Notes under the pieces: generated by a model | Told to the model about the DNA's origin: nothing | The model's input: only the letters and a program-made list of their open reading frames with translations | The model's database searches: none | In this document: in pieces, positions 1 through 13,000 of the stretch | How positions within the stretch are numbered: position 1 is the first letter of the stretch | Layout: the number at the start of each line of letters is the position of its first letter | Assembly (NCBI RefSeq): GCF_002102155.1 | Contig: NZ_LQOU01000002.1 | Location: 124,001-188,000 of the forward strand | Origin: Mycobacterium europaeum | Lineage (GTDB): Bacteria > Actinomycetota > Actinomycetes > Mycobacteriales > Mycobacteriaceae | DNA: 64,000 nucleotides | Direction: 5' to 3' | Position numbers and translations under genes: made by a program

Positions 1-306
1 GCGGTGGCGCTGCTGGTGGCCGGGACCGGGATCGGGATGGCCTGGCCGCATCTGTCGGCGCGCGCGATGGCCTCGGTCGACGACCCCGCCGAAGGGAGCG
101 CCGCCTCGGCGGCGATCAACACCGTGCAGCTGATCTCCGCGGCGATCGCCGCCGGGCTGGCCGGGGTGGTGGTCAACACCGCCAAGGGCGGCGACGGGAT
201 GGCGGCGCACTGGCTGTTCACGGTGTTCACCGCCCTGAGCGCCGCCGGTGTCGCGGTGTCCTACGGCGCGACCCGCGGCGTGCGCGAGACGCAGCCGGTC
301 GGCTAG
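1..306 (+). CDS. MFS drug exporter, C-terminal end (partial)
   Basis: The reading frame is open from the first base, so only about the last 101 residues of the protein are present. They are strongly hydrophobic, with a glycine/alanine-rich helix (GTGIGMAWPHLSARAM) followed by a segment typical of helices 13-14 of 14-TM EmrB/QacA-type major facilitator exporters. It lies immediately before a CapA gene, the place of the MFS efflux gene Rv1634 in M. tuberculosis, which supports the assignment. It is convergent with the next gene across a gap of about 64 bases. The substrate cannot be inferred from this fragment. Confidence 0.7.
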   Translation, partial: AVALLVAGTGIGMAWPHLSARAMASVDDPAEGSAASAAINTVQLISAAIAAGLAGVVVNTAKGGDGMAAHWLFTVFTALSAAGVAVSYGATRGVRETQPVG

Positions 307-370
307 CCAGCTCTGCATACCCGTCAACTACCCGGGAAATGGCGGTTCACGCCGTCGGCAAAGCCGCAAA

Positions 371-1942
371 TCAGCGCGTGGACTTCACCACCTGCGAGTA
401 ATGGAACTGCCAACGTTCGACAATGTGGAACCCGAGGTAACTCGGGAATCGATAAGCGGGTGCGCGCCCGAAAGCGGGACCCGGCGGCAATGACGGCCCG
501 GATTGGTGGTCGGGCAGCGACGATTCTTTATTGGTGATGGTCCAGATTGCGGGGCATTTGTTGATTTTTGCGGTCGTCAGCCACACGGCGACGTGGCCGT
601 CCCACAGGGTCCCAACCTTGGGCCCGTACGCCCCGCGCTCGACGTCGATCAGCGACCGGAAGGCCGCCGGCCGGGTGGCCAGCAGGGCGCGGATCGGCCC
701 GGGTCGCCACGGCACGGTGTTGTCCACCATCAGGCAGTCGCCGGGGGCGGCGTGGGAGCCGATCAGGTCGGCCACCTGGCTGTAGTCCCAGCCCTCCTTG
801 GCGTACGGCCAGCGCTGGATGAACAGGTAGTTCGGCACCGCGGCAAGGGCGCAGGCCAGCACCACGCCGGTGATCGGCCAGGGCCTGCGGGCGAGGGTGA
901 CGATGCAGACGGCCAGGACGACGGCCATCGCGGGCGCGGTGAAGATCAGGTAGCGCGGGTAGTAGATCGGCTCGTTGACGGCCGAATAGATCACCACGAG
1001 CGCGGTGGGGATGACCAGCCACGCCGCGCAGACGATCAGCAGCGTGCGCACGTCGCCGGCCGGGGGGCGAACCCCGGCCAGCCGGGCCGCGGCCGCCGCC
1101 ACGATGAGGACGGCGGCGCAGATGGCGAACGGAACGCTGTGGTCGAAATACTGGCGCAGGATGATGTCGAACGCGTAATGCCAGCTGACCGGGTAAATCC
1201 AATTCACCTGCCACACCTGGCCATGCGCGAACACGATGAACGGCGTCATGGCGGCGACGGCCACGGCGGAACTGATCGCCCACCGAATCACCGGAGCTTT
1301 CCGCGCTTTCCGCGGCGCCAGCAGCGGCACCATTACGGCGTAAACGGGCACCAACAGCACCATGTTCAGGTTGAGCAGAATCGAGAGCATCAGCGCCAGC
1401 GCATAGCAAACCCACAAGCGCGTGCTGTTGCGCCGGACGGCGGCGACCAGCAATACGGTGAGCCAGATCGCCGCGGCGGCCGCGAAGGCGTACGGTCGCG
1501 CCTCCATGCCCGCCCAGGTGGTGCGCGGCAGGATGGCGAACAGCACACCTGCGCAGACCGCGACCGGCCGGGTCGAGAACTGCCGGGTGAACACCGTGAC
1601 GCCGGCGGCGGCGGCGCCGATCGCCAGGGCGCTGGGCGCCCGCGACCAGAATTCGGTCGGCGGAAACAGCGCGAACCACCCGTGCATCACCACGTAGTAC
1701 AGCCCGTGGACGGCGTCGATGTGGCCCAGCAGGCGCCACAGCTCCGCCAGCGTCCGGCTCGCCGCGGCGGAGATGGTCGCGCCCTCGTCGAACCACAAGG
1801 AGGGCCGACAGGCCCAGGCGCCGCTGACCACAGCCGCGAACGCGGCGATCGCCCACGGGTCGAGCAACCGGCCGGCCGGACGCGGGGGCGCCGGCTCCTC
1901 GACTCGGTCCGCGACGCGCTGTTCGACGGTGGGCATGGACAT
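371..1942 (-). CDS. capA: CapA-type mannosyltransferase (lipoarabinomannan mannose cap)
   Basis: Polytopic GT-C fold glycosyltransferase of about 523 residues and probably 10-11 membrane helices. An acidic motif (LWFDEGATIS) sits in the first extracytoplasmic loop, the usual catalytic site of polyprenyl-phosphate-mannose-dependent enzymes. The Rv1635c family adds the first mannose of the cap on lipoarabinomannan, using decaprenyl-phosphomannose outside the membrane. The ATG chosen starts MSMPTVEQRV just before the hydrophobic core; a second ATG lies two codons later. The frame stays open upstream to 2143, but those residues look non-coding. It is transcribed divergently from the universal stress gene, as expected for Rv1635c/Rv1636. 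The family call rests on sequence features plus synteny. Confidence 0.85.
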   Translation of the reverse strand: MSMPTVEQRVADRVEEPAPPRPAGRLLDPWAIAAFAAVVSGAWACRPSLWFDEGATISAAASRTLAELWRLLGHIDAVHGLYYVVMHGWFALFPPTEFWSRAPSALAIGAAAAGVTVFTRQFSTRPVAVCAGVLFAILPRTTWAGMEARPYAFAAAAAIWLTVLLVAAVRRNSTRLWVCYALALMLSILLNLNMVLLVPVYAVMVPLLAPRKARKAPVIRWAISSAVAVAAMTPFIVFAHGQVWQVNWIYPVSWHYAFDIILRQYFDHSVPFAICAAVLIVAAAAARLAGVRPPAGDVRTLLIVCAAWLVIPTALVVIYSAVNEPIYYPRYLIFTAPAMAVVLAVCIVTLARRPWPITGVVLACALAAVPNYLFIQRWPYAKEGWDYSQVADLIGSHAAPGDCLMVDNTVPWRPGPIRALLATRPAAFRSLIDVERGAYGPKVGTLWDGHVAVWLTTAKINKCPAIWTITNKESSLPDHQSGPSLPPGPAFGRAPAYRFPSYLGFHIVERWQFHYSQVVKSTR

Positions 1943-2195
1943 GATGATTGTCACTGTAAAGCTGAATCGCGGAGCCGCGTCACGAATCGTGGGCGGCCAA
2001 TTTGTCCCCGGCGTCCCCAATCCGCGAAAAACCGCGTTATGCAACGCTTTCCGCCCCGGACCCGCACATTTGAATGTTTTGTCACAGGCGATATTGTCCG
2101 TTGACGCGGCGTTGCCCCGCAAATTGTGGACACGCCGCGCCACGCGGTGTCGCTAATCTGTTCCCTCTGCAACGGGCAAACGCGATACTGTCTTG

Positions 2196-2211
2196 GGTTG
2201 GCTGACCAACC
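2196..2211. promoter_or_regulatory. Perfect 6-bp inverted repeat in the universal stress gene leader
   Basis: GGTTGG and CCAACC are separated by CTGA, 17 bases before the ATG and just before the GGGAGGG ribosome binding site. A weak -10-like GATACT lies about 10 bases upstream. It could be an operator half-site pair or a small leader hairpin. It sits in the roughly 285-base divergent region between capA and the stress gene, where nothing else stood out. Confidence 0.3.
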
Positions 2212-2227
2212 GAAACTGGGAGGGTAA

Positions 2228-2671
2228 ATGGGCGCCTATCAGACTGTGGTGGTGGGAACCGACGGCTCGGACTCGTCAATGCGTGCGGTGGACAGGGCGG
2301 CGCAGATCGCCGGGCCGGACGCCAAGCTCATCGTCGCCTCGGCGTACCTGCCCCAGCATGAGGACACCCGGGCCGCCGACGTCCTGCGCGACGAGAGCTA
2401 CAAGGTGTCCGGCACCGCGCCGATTTACGCGATCCTGCAGGACGCCAAGGAGCGTGCGCACAAGGCCGGGGCCAAGAACGTCGAGGAGCGCCCGATCGAA
2501 GGCGCCCCGGTGGATGCGCTGGTCAAGCTGGCCGAGGACGAGAAGGCCGACCTGCTGGTCGTCGGCAACGTCGGGCTCAGCACGATCGCCGGCCGGCTGC
2601 TCGGCTCGGTGCCGGCCAACGTCTCACGCCGCGCCAAGGTCGACGTGCTGATCGTGCACACCACGTCCTAG
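2228..2671 (+). CDS. Universal stress protein, Rv1636/TB15.3 type
   Basis: A 147-residue single-domain UspA protein, the normal family length. The N-terminus has VVVGTDGSDSS, and the C-terminus carries the nucleotide-binding signature G-2x-G-9x-G-S (GNVGLSTIAGRLLGS). This is the ATP-binding UspA subgroup. The mycobacterial Rv1636/MSMEG_3811 orthologues bind cAMP with high affinity and are thought to buffer the nucleotide, which is notable because a class III adenylate cyclase lies about 13 kb downstream. The start is well supported by GGGAGGGTAA directly before the ATG. Cytosolic and probably dimeric. It is convergent with the metallo-beta-lactamase gene. Confidence 0.93.
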   Translation: MGAYQTVVVGTDGSDSSMRAVDRAAQIAGPDAKLIVASAYLPQHEDTRAADVLRDESYKVSGTAPIYAILQDAKERAHKAGAKNVEERPIEGAPVDALVKLAEDEKADLLVVGNVGLSTIAGRLLGSVPANVSRRAKVDVLIVHTTS

Positions 2672-2674
2672 CTC

Positions 2675-2742
2675 GAGGCCCGGTGGTGGCGACCCGCGTC
2701 GCCCGGCTACGCCGCGCTCGCGATCGCCACGGGCCCGGCCTC
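2675..2742. terminator. GC-rich hairpin between convergent genes (possible bidirectional terminator)
   Basis: GAGGCC...GGTGGCGA on the left can pair with TCGCCAC...GGCCTC on the right across a GC-rich loop, in the space between the convergent stress-protein and hydrolase genes. There is no T-tract, which is common for mycobacterial intrinsic terminators but leaves the call weak. The right arm touches the hydrolase stop codon. Confidence 0.3.
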
Positions 2743-3427
2743 ACCAACCCCGCTCGCGCCACTCGCCCAGGTGCGGGCGCTCCGCGCCGAGCGCCGTGTC
2801 GTCGCCGTGGCCGGGGTAGATGACGGTGGAGTCGTCGTACACGTCGAACACCCGGGTGGTGACGTCGTCGAGCAGCTGGGTGAAATCGCCCGCCTGCCAG
2901 GTCTTCCCGACGCCGCCGGGGAACAGGCAGTCGCCGGTGAACAGCTGGGTGACCCCACCCGTCGCGGGGCCGTCGAGGGCGAGGGCGATCGAGCCGGGCG
3001 TGTGTCCGCGCAGGTGGATGACGTCGAACCGCAGCTCGCCGATTTCCACGGTGTCGCCCTGGGCCAGCAAACGGTCCGGTTTGACCGGCAGCCCCTGGGC
3101 GTCGATCTCGTTCGCGGCCGTCGGGGCGCCGGTGGCCGCCGCCACGGCCTCCAGCGCCTGCCAGTGGTCGAAGTGCTGATGGCTGGTCACGATCAGCGAC
3201 AGCTTGGGCGCGTACTCACGGATCAGGCCGATCAGGGTGTCCGCGTCGTTGGCGGCGTCGATCAGCAAGGTCTGCCCGGTCGCGGAACATGTCACCAGAT
3301 ACGCGTTGTTGTCCACAGGGCCCACGGATGCCTTTAGGATCGTGGCGCCGGGTAGGGTCCGGCGCGCCGCGGTACCGGGGTCGACGTGTCCGGTGTAGTT
3401 GTCGCTCACCTTGTCGGGGGCAGTCAT
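2741..3427 (-). CDS. Metallo-beta-lactamase-fold hydrolase (glyoxalase II-like)
   Basis: 228-residue protein of the metallo-beta-lactamase superfamily. It shows the metal-binding motif HQHFDH (HxHxDH), a further histidine in HLRGHTPGS, an aspartate in FTGDCLFPGG and a late histidine in IYPGHGDD, so the dinuclear zinc ligand set looks complete. The pattern matches hydroxyacylglutathione hydrolase-like proteins (Rv1637c family). Mycobacteria use mycothiol rather than glutathione, so the true substrate is probably another thioester. The ATG chosen starts MTAPDKVSDN; the open frame extends upstream to 3511 but that stretch lacks family character. The stop lies in the shared convergent hairpin. 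Confidence 0.88.
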   Translation of the reverse strand: MTAPDKVSDNYTGHVDPGTAARRTLPGATILKASVGPVDNNAYLVTCSATGQTLLIDAANDADTLIGLIREYAPKLSLIVTSHQHFDHWQALEAVAAATGAPTAANEIDAQGLPVKPDRLLAQGDTVEIGELRFDVIHLRGHTPGSIALALDGPATGGVTQLFTGDCLFPGGVGKTWQAGDFTQLLDDVTTRVFDVYDDSTVIYPGHGDDTALGAERPHLGEWRERGW

Positions 3428-3538
3428 AGCGGCCACGTTACTGGTCAAACGTTGCTTGTCGGTATGGGCACCTAGCATGGAATGCGCCGTGCGCATCAAC
3501 GGCTGCAGCACCTAGAAGATCCACTGAGAGAGGGCAGC

Positions 3539-6442
<2,904 letters not shown>

Positions 6443-6504
6443 GCCCGGCGTCCGTCGCGACACTGAAACGTCGTACACGACACGCCGAAAAGTGCTGCCG
6501 CCGT

Positions 6505-6750
6505 TTATGTTTCGTGGCCGTCGCGCCGCATGGATTCGCGGATCTGGGCCAAGCGCTCGGCGGCCGCGCGTTCGCGTTCCTCGTACTGTTCCTCGACCGT
6601 CCGGCCCTCCGCGGACTCGGCATCGAGCTCGGCGGCACCCTCCGCCGTGGCGTAGCGGCCTTCGATCTTCTCTCGGACGGATTCGAAGGTCGGCACGCCG
6701 TCGGCGTCGTACCCGTCATCGGGTGTGCTCGGTTTCTCAGGCGTCGGCAC
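6505..6750 (-). CDS. Small charged hypothetical protein (Rv1638A position)
   Basis: Predicted 81-residue, highly charged soluble protein. The second half is dominated by Glu, Arg and Ala (EEQYEERERAAAERLAQI) and is probably a single long helix. It has no membrane segment or recognised catalytic motif. The GTG start lies 7 bases after the stop of the esterase gene, so the two are probably co-transcribed. The position between uvrA and the Rv1639c homologue matches the small M. tuberculosis gene Rv1638A. It converges with uvrA. Function unknown. The frame stays open further upstream inside the esterase gene, so a longer form cannot be excluded, but that part has shadow-type composition. Confidence 0.6.
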   Translation of the reverse strand: MPTPEKPSTPDDGYDADGVPTFESVREKIEGRYATAEGAAELDAESAEGRTVEEQYEERERAAAERLAQIRESMRRDGHET

Positions 6751-6757
6751 GCTGGCG

Positions 6758-8239
6758 CTACCGCCGGGCGGGGGAATGGTCGGCCCGGACGACGACCGGG
6801 GTGGGCGGCGCGGGCGGGGGAGTGCCGGGCAGTGCGGTCCGTGCGATTCCGGGCGTGCCCAGCCGGCCCGCCAGCCACGGCAGCGCGGCGGTGAACGCCC
6901 GGTCCGCGAACGGCCAATCGTGCTTGCCGGGCTGGGGCACCACCGCGCAGTCGATCCCGTTCGCCCGCCCGAGCGCACACAGCGAATAGGCGGCCGCCGT
7001 CTGGTTGCCGGGGTCGGCGGCGGCCTCCCGGCCGGCGAGACGGATCGCGCCGATGTCGGCGCCGGGCAGGTCGCGGCGCGGCGCCGGCGGCCCCTCGGAG
7101 GAGATCGCGAACCAGCCGGCCACATCGCTGTACGGACCGTGCCGGCTGATCACCGTGGTCGGGTCGAAGGCCGCCCACGCGTCGGCGTTTCCGCCGAAGA
7201 GCCGGGCGATGCTCTGGGCCTTGTTCCCGGCATTCGGGAAGAAGTCGCCGGCGACGTCGACGAAAGCGCTGAACATGTCGGGGTGCATGACGGTCAGGTC
7301 AAGGGCGCAGGTTCCGCCCATCGACCAACCGGCGATGCCCCAATGGGTCCGGTCACCGCTGACGCCGAATTTGGAAACCATATACGGCACAACGTCTTTG
7401 GTCAGATGGTCGGCGGCGTTGCCGCGGACGCCGTTGACGCATTCGGTGTCGTTGTTGAAGGCGCCACCCGAGTCGACGAACACCAGGACCGGCGCCTTGC
7501 CGTCGTGGGCGGACGCGAAGTCGTCGATCGTCTTCACGGCGTTGCCCGCGCGCATCCAGTCGGCGGGGGTGTTGAACTGGCCGCCGATCATCATTACCGT
7601 GGGCAGCGCCGGCGGCGGGCTGCTGGTGAACCATTCGGGCGGCAGGTAGACCAACTCGCCGCGGTGTTTGAAATGGGATGCGTCGGAAGGGATCACGACG
7701 GGCACCACGCTGCCGTGCGGCGGTCGGGCCCGTTTGGCGGCCATGGCGGTGACGGTGGCCGGGTCCGTCTGATCGGGCAGCGGTCCGGAGGTGACCTGGT
7801 TCCACGCCGCCTGCACGGTGGGGAAGTAGCCGACCCACAGGTTGAGCACCAGCGCGGCGCACAGGGCGCACAACGGGACGGCCAGCAGCCCGGCCCCGCG
7901 CCGCCAGCCCGCAGCGCCGCGCCACCCCAGGACCAGGACCGCGAGGGCCGCACCGGTCAACGTGATCCACAGCCACAGCGAGGGCGGCGCGGGATCGTCG
8001 GACAAGCCGCGGTCCACGACGTACCAGTGCGCCAGGTAGGCGACGACGGCACCGGCCAGCGCAGCCGCCGGCAACCACACCGTCCGCCACCGCCGGGTCC
8101 GCCAGCCGACGGCCAGCGTCAGCACCACCGCGGTCACCACCTGGATCGTGGTGGGCAGCCAGCCGTGCATGAGGGACGTGTGACTACTTGCCAGCAACTG
8201 CGTCGTGGGGTCGGTCGTCGGCGCGGTCACGGCATTCAT
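6758..8239 (-). CDS. Membrane-anchored alpha/beta-hydrolase (antigen 85/esterase-like), Rv1639c type
   Basis: 493 residues. The first 150 or so contain about four transmembrane helices. The rest is an esterase-D/antigen-85-like alpha/beta-hydrolase domain that probably faces the periplasm. The nucleophile elbow is GWSMGG. A candidate acid lies in the downstream half and a candidate histidine in PGKHDWPFAD near residue 455. Family members include mycolyltransferases and S-formylglutathione hydrolase-like esterases. The membrane domain makes a cell-envelope ester substrate likely, but the reaction is not known. The C-terminal tail is proline-rich. The ATG start begins MNAVTAPTTD, shortly before the first helix. 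Confidence 0.8.
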   Translation of the reverse strand: MNAVTAPTTDPTTQLLASSHTSLMHGWLPTTIQVVTAVVLTLAVGWRTRRWRTVWLPAAALAGAVVAYLAHWYVVDRGLSDDPAPPSLWLWITLTGAALAVLVLGWRGAAGWRRGAGLLAVPLCALCAALVLNLWVGYFPTVQAAWNQVTSGPLPDQTDPATVTAMAAKRARPPHGSVVPVVIPSDASHFKHRGELVYLPPEWFTSSPPPALPTVMMIGGQFNTPADWMRAGNAVKTIDDFASAHDGKAPVLVFVDSGGAFNNDTECVNGVRGNAADHLTKDVVPYMVSKFGVSGDRTHWGIAGWSMGGTCALDLTVMHPDMFSAFVDVAGDFFPNAGNKAQSIARLFGGNADAWAAFDPTTVISRHGPYSDVAGWFAISSEGPPAPRRDLPGADIGAIRLAGREAAADPGNQTAAAYSLCALGRANGIDCAVVPQPGKHDWPFADRAFTAALPWLAGRLGTPGIARTALPGTPPPAPPTPVVVRADHSPARR

Positions 8240-8314
8240 TGTGAGGCATCGTTAACCGGCCCGGAACACGTTCACCCAATGTTCTCCGTGGACACGGCGC
8301 GCGCCCGGGGCCGG

Positions 8315-11300
8315 CTAGTGGGGCTTGGCCAGCGGGAATGGCAGCGTCTCGCGGATGCTGCGGCCGGTGATGAGCATGACGACCCGATCGATGCCCATCC
8401 CGAGCCCCCCGGTGGGCGGCATCGCGTACTCCATGGCTTGCAGAAAATCCTCGTCGAGCTCCATCGCCTCGGGGTCGCCGCCCGCGGCCAGCAGCGACTG
8501 CTCCTGCAGGCGGCGCCGTTGCTCCACCGGATCGGTGAGCTCGCTGTAGGCGGTTCCCAGCTCGATCCCCCAAGCCACCAGGTCCCACCGCTCGGCCACG
8601 CCGCGCCGGCTGCGATGCGGACGGGTCAGCGGCGAAACGGACGTGGGGAAGTCGATGTAGAACGTCGGCCGCTCGGTCCGGTCCTCGACGAGGTGCTCGT
8701 ACAGCTCCAGCACCACGGCGCCGGCGTCCCACTGCGCCCGATACGGGATGTGGGCGGCGTCGGAGAGCTTGCGCAACACGGGCAACGGGGTGTCGGGATC
8801 GATGTGCTCCCCGAGGGCTTCGGACACCGCGTCGTGCACGGTCTTCACCGGCCAGTCGCCGGAGATGTCGACCGGGCTGAGGTGGCCGCCGTCGGTGCGG
8901 GGCCGCAGCACCACCTGCTCACCGTGGGCGGCCTGCGCGGCGTTTTGGATGAGCTCCCGGCAGCCGTCGATCCAGACCATGTAGTCGGCGTGCGCCTGGT
9001 AGGCCTCCAGCAGCGTGAACTCCGGGTTGTGGCTGAAGTCGACGCCTTCGTTGCGGAAGGCCCGGCCCAGCTCGAACACCCGCTCCACGCCCCCGACGCA
9101 CAACCGCTTCAGGTACAGCTCCGGAGCGATGCGCAGGAACAGGTCCATGTCGTAGGTGTTGATGTGGGTGACGAATGGCCGGGCGGTCGCCCCGCCGTGG
9201 ATCTGCTGCAGGATCGGCGTCTCGACCTCGATGAACCCCTTGGCGAACAGCGTTTCGCGGACCGACCGCAGGACGCTGCTGCGGGCGGTGATCAGCTCGT
9301 GGGACTCGGGGTTGACCGCCAGGTCGACATAGCGCGTCCGCACCCGCGCCTCCGGGTCGGTCAATCCTTTCCACTTGTTCGGCAGCGGCCGCAGGCACTT
9401 GCCGATCATCCGCCAGTCGCGCACGATCAGCGAGCGGGTGCCGTTCTTGGAAAAGCCCATGTGCCCGGTCATCTCGACGAGGTCACCCAGGTCGATGGCC
9501 GCGGTGAAATCCGCGGTGCGGCAATGCTCCAGACGTGAATTGTCAAGCAGCACCTGCAATTCGCCCGACCAGTCCCGCAGCTGCGCGAACAACACCCCGC
9601 CGTAGTCGCGGATCCGCAGGATCCGGCCCGATACCGAGATGGTTTCCTGGTCGTCGGCCTCCAGCGCCCGGGCGATGGTGTGGCTGGGCGGCGACCCCAC
9701 CGGATAGGCGTCGATGCCCTTGCGCCGCAGCACTTTCAGCTTGGCCAGCCGCACCCGCACCTGTTCGGGCAGCCGGGCTCTCGACTCTTCGAGCTCCGCG
9801 GCGTCGCGTCGCTGTTGCAACTCGCTCACGTCCGGCGCCGAGCCGTCGTGGTGCAGCAGGCCCGACTCCGCCAGCCTGGGCGGCACGGCGGGGTGGTGGC
9901 CGGTGTGCACCCGGTCGCGGCGGGTGAACGGCAATACCAGGAAGCCCTCCGCGATCACCGAGGCGACCCCGACCCGGGGGATCAGTCGCGCGTCCTCGTA
10001 GCAGGCGTAGCGCGGAACCCATTCGGGTTGGTACTTCATGTTCGAGCGGTACAGCGTCTCCAGCTGCCACCACCGCGAGAAGAACAACAGCAGCCCGCGC
10101 CACAACCGGGCGACCGGTCCGGCGCCGAGCTGGGCGCCCTGCTCGAAGGCCGAGCGGAACATCGCGAAGTTCAGCGAAATGCGGCTGATCCCCAGCTTTT
10201 CGGCGGTCAGGGCGAGCTCGCTGACCATGAGCTCGATGGTGCCGTTGGGCGATTGCGGGGAGCGGCGCATCAAATCCAGGGAGACGCCGGTGGTTCCCCA
10301 GGGGACCAGCGACAGCATCGCCACCACGGTGCCCTCGCGGTCCATCGCCTCGACCAGCAGGCAATCCCCGTCCGCGGGATCGCCGAGCCGGCCCAGCGCC
10401 ATGGAGAAGCCGCGCTCGGTCTGGGTGTCGCGCCAGGCGTCGGCGCGGGTGGTCGTCTGGGCCATCTCGTCGGCCGAGATGTCCCGGTGTCTCCGGATGC
10501 GCACGGTCAGCCCGGCCCGCCGGGCCCGGGTCACGGCCTGGCGCACGGCGCGCATGTCGGGCCCGGACAGCCGGAAGTCCGCGGTCCGCAGAATCGCCTC
10601 GTCGCCCAGCTCGAGCGCGTTCAGCCCGGCCTCCCGATACACCCGCGCTCCCTGCGTGCTGGCGCCCATGACGCCCGGCGCCCAGCCGTAGGTCTGGCAC
10701 AACGCCAGCCAGGCGTCAATGGCCTGCGGCCACGCCCGGGGGTCACCGATCGGGTCGCCGCTGGCCAGGCACACCCCGACCTCGACGCGGTAGGTGATGG
10801 CGGCGCGCCCGCTGCGCGCGAACACCACCGACTTGTCGCGCCGCGTCGCGAAGTAGCCGAGCGAGTCGTTCTTGCCGTACAGCTCGAGGAGCCCGCGGAT
10901 GGCCGACTCGTCCTCACCCGTGAGCGCGTTTTCCGCGCGCTGGGACTGGAACAGCACGATGGTCGCCATGATCAGCGCCAGCGCGCCGAAAAGGCCGAAG
11001 ATCGCGTTGAGGAACACGTGCGGCCTGCCGGTGAACAGGTCCGGGTCGGCCAGGGCGAACCCGACCACCCGGTTGGCCACGTAGGGCAGGCGGTCCTGGC
11101 GGGTCAGCGTCCCCGGCCACAGCTCCACCAGGCCCCAGGACACCAGGATGCCGATCACGTCCCCGGCGACCAGCACCGCGGCGGCTTTGACCAGCGCGCC
11201 TTTGCGGACCTTGGCCCAGAATTCCCGGTAGGCCAGCACCAGCAGGACGATCGCGACGATGTGCACCGCGAATCCGAGGTTCTCCCCGAAGGTCTCTGCC

Positions 11301-11653
11301 GCGGTGTTGTCCCCGGCGGCCATGTCGGCAGCGTTGACCCCCGCGGCCAGGATCATCTGGCCGAGCAAAAGCAGCCAGGCGACCCGCTTGCGCGCGCTCA
11401 GGGCCGCCGCCAGCAACGCCAGCACGAACGACCACGCGATGCTGGTGTCGGGGAAGTTGAACAGGTAGCTGTTGATGAACTCGCGGGGGACCCTGATCAG
11501 AAACCGGATCAGCGGGGACACGCTCGCCAGCAACGACACCGTGGCGATGACGCCCACGATCCACCCGGCCGCCGCCGGTACCCAGCGATACCGGGACTGC
11601 GACCGGCCGCGGGGTCCCGAACGCGACCCCGAACGAGAGGAAGCGAGTGTCAC
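8315..11653 (-). CDS. lysX: Bifunctional lysyl-tRNA synthetase / phosphatidylglycerol lysyltransferase
   Basis: About 1112 residues combining two activities. The N-terminal third holds several membrane helices. A MprF-type aminoacyl-transferase domain follows (roughly residues 250-570). The C-terminal 500 residues are a class II lysyl-tRNA synthetase with an OB-fold ([14 protein letters not shown]), motif 2 region [14 protein letters not shown] and motif 3 [19 protein letters not shown]. In mycobacteria LysX makes lysyl-phosphatidylglycerol, which lowers membrane charge and protects against cationic antimicrobial peptides. The GTG at 11653 ([10 protein letters not shown]) was chosen; an in-frame ATG at 11818 would add 55 residues, and part of that stretch (GISSRSV) resembles M. 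tuberculosis LysX as I recall it, so the longer form is possible. Confidence 0.93.
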   Translation of the reverse strand: MTLASSRSGSRSGPRGRSQSRYRWVPAAAGWIVGVIATVSLLASVSPLIRFLIRVPREFINSYLFNFPDTSIAWSFVLALLAAALSARKRVAWLLLLGQMILAAGVNAADMAAGDNTAAETFGENLGFAVHIVAIVLLVLAYREFWAKVRKGALVKAAAVLVAGDVIGILVSWGLVELWPGTLTRQDRLPYVANRVVGFALADPDLFTGRPHVFLNAIFGLFGALALIMATIVLFQSQRAENALTGEDESAIRGLLELYGKNDSLGYFATRRDKSVVFARSGRAAITYRVEVGVCLASGDPIGDPRAWPQAIDAWLALCQTYGWAPGVMGASTQGARVYREAGLNALELGDEAILRTADFRLSGPDMRAVRQAVTRARRAGLTVRIRRHRDISADEMAQTTTRADAWRDTQTERGFSMALGRLGDPADGDCLLVEAMDREGTVVAMLSLVPWGTTGVSLDLMRRSPQSPNGTIELMVSELALTAEKLGISRISLNFAMFRSAFEQGAQLGAGPVARLWRGLLLFFSRWWQLETLYRSNMKYQPEWVPRYACYEDARLIPRVGVASVIAEGFLVLPFTRRDRVHTGHHPAVPPRLAESGLLHHDGSAPDVSELQQRRDAAELEESRARLPEQVRVRLAKLKVLRRKGIDAYPVGSPPSHTIARALEADDQETISVSGRILRIRDYGGVLFAQLRDWSGELQVLLDNSRLEHCRTADFTAAIDLGDLVEMTGHMGFSKNGTRSLIVRDWRMIGKCLRPLPNKWKGLTDPEARVRTRYVDLAVNPESHELITARSSVLRSVRETLFAKGFIEVETPILQQIHGGATARPFVTHINTYDMDLFLRIAPELYLKRLCVGGVERVFELGRAFRNEGVDFSHNPEFTLLEAYQAHADYMVWIDGCRELIQNAAQAAHGEQVVLRPRTDGGHLSPVDISGDWPVKTVHDAVSEALGEHIDPDTPLPVLRKLSDAAHIPYRAQWDAGAVVLELYEHLVEDRTERPTFYIDFPTSVSPLTRPHRSRRGVAERWDLVAWGIELGTAYSELTDPVEQRRRLQEQSLLAAGGDPEAMELDEDFLQAMEYAMPPTGGLGMGIDRVVMLITGRSIRETLPFPLAKPH

Positions 11654-11843
11654 AGACCGCGAGGATATGCCCTCAGTCCGTGAAAAGCTTGGCGAAGCGC
11701 TAAGAGCGGCGAGCAATAATTCGCCCGGTGGCGGGCGTGGGCCGGCGCCGGACGAACGAGGGCGGGGGCTAAGTACGAAAAGCCGCCCCGTGGCTGCTAA
11801 ACTGACGTCCGCGACCATCCCGGCGAAGGCCAGGAACAGTTAA

Positions 11844-12097
11844 GTGGAGTCCCACTCCCACCGCGGGCCACGAATTTCTTCAAGGCTTTGCGGTCCGGTC
11901 ACAGACATCGCGTGTGTCTGTTCCGCGAGCGACGCGGGCGGCTTGACCAATGGCAGGCCGTGATCGGTCGGCATTGGGCCCTGCTACGTGCAGGGCTTTT
12001 CTGCTGGTGGTGTGGTGTTTCCGCCGCTGCATTCCGAATCGGACCCAGGCGCTGGCCGTGATGGCACGACACGTATAAGCCCAACAAGGGAGGCCCC
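11844..12097 (+). promoter_or_regulatory. Structured 5' leader of the infC-rpmI-rplT operon
   Basis: The stretch between lysX and infC has no clear gene but several perfect hairpins in series: AGTGG/CCACT (11844-11857), ACAGACA/TGTCTGT (11901-11921), CCGCG/CGCGG (11923-11937), then the terminator-like stem listed separately. GCAGG at 11953-11957 can also pair with CCTGC at 11980-11984, which is the left arm of the terminator, so an alternative antiterminator fold is possible. infC operons in other bacteria are controlled by leader attenuation or by L20 binding to mRNA, so regulation by transcript structure is a reasonable inference here. A 42-codon frame (11950-12078) runs through the stem, but no peptide family is recognised. 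Confidence 0.55.
11978..12002 (+). terminator. Intrinsic terminator hairpin inside the infC leader (attenuator candidate)
   Basis: A perfect 7-bp stem, GCCCTGC/GCAGGGC, closes the loop TACGT and is followed directly by TTTTCT. Stem plus T-run is the classic rho-independent form and is uncommon in this GC-rich genome. It lies about 100 bases upstream of the infC start on the coding strand, so it would stop the operon's own transcript. Confidence 0.7.
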
Positions 12098-12706
<609 letters not shown>

Positions 12707-12747
12707 CCGGCACGACACAGAACTGATGAAGCAGAAGTAGAGGAAAC

Positions 12748-12942
12748 ATGCCCAAGGCCAAGACCCACAGCGGGGCTTCGAAGCGGTTCCGGCGCACCGG
12801 AACCGGCAAGATCGTCCGCCAGAAAGCCAATCGCCGGCACCTGTTGGAGCACAAGCCGTCCACCCGGACCCGTCGTCTCGAAGGCCGCACCACCGTGGCG
12901 GCCAACGACACCAAGCGGGTCAACGCGCTGCTGAACGGCTGA
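12748..12942 (+). CDS. rpmI: 50S ribosomal protein L35
   Basis: 64-residue, very basic protein beginning [15 protein letters not shown] and containing [13 protein letters not shown], which is diagnostic for bL35. Its length is normal for the family. AGAGGAAAC precedes the ATG. It lies 41 bases after infC and 58 before rplT, the standard operon order, and should be co-expressed with both. Confidence 0.97.
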   Translation: MPKAKTHSGASKRFRRTGTGKIVRQKANRRHLLEHKPSTRTRRLEGRTTVAANDTKRVNALLNG

Positions 12943-13000
12943 CCATCGCGCCGGACCCGGCGCCCCACCATTTTCTTTTCAACGAGAGTAGGAAACCCCC

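Noticed and set aside
3428..3538. Possible SOS box before uvrA
   Set aside because: Only scattered partial matches such as GTCAAACGTTGC; neither half reaches the TCGAAC/GTTCGA form. A TTGCTT/TAGCAT promoter-like pair there has 15-base spacing and is too weak to list.
6725..9538. 937-codon plus-strand frame across the esterase and lysX
   Set aside because: Antisense to two well-supported genes, with repetitive Gly/Arg/His composition and no recognisable motif.
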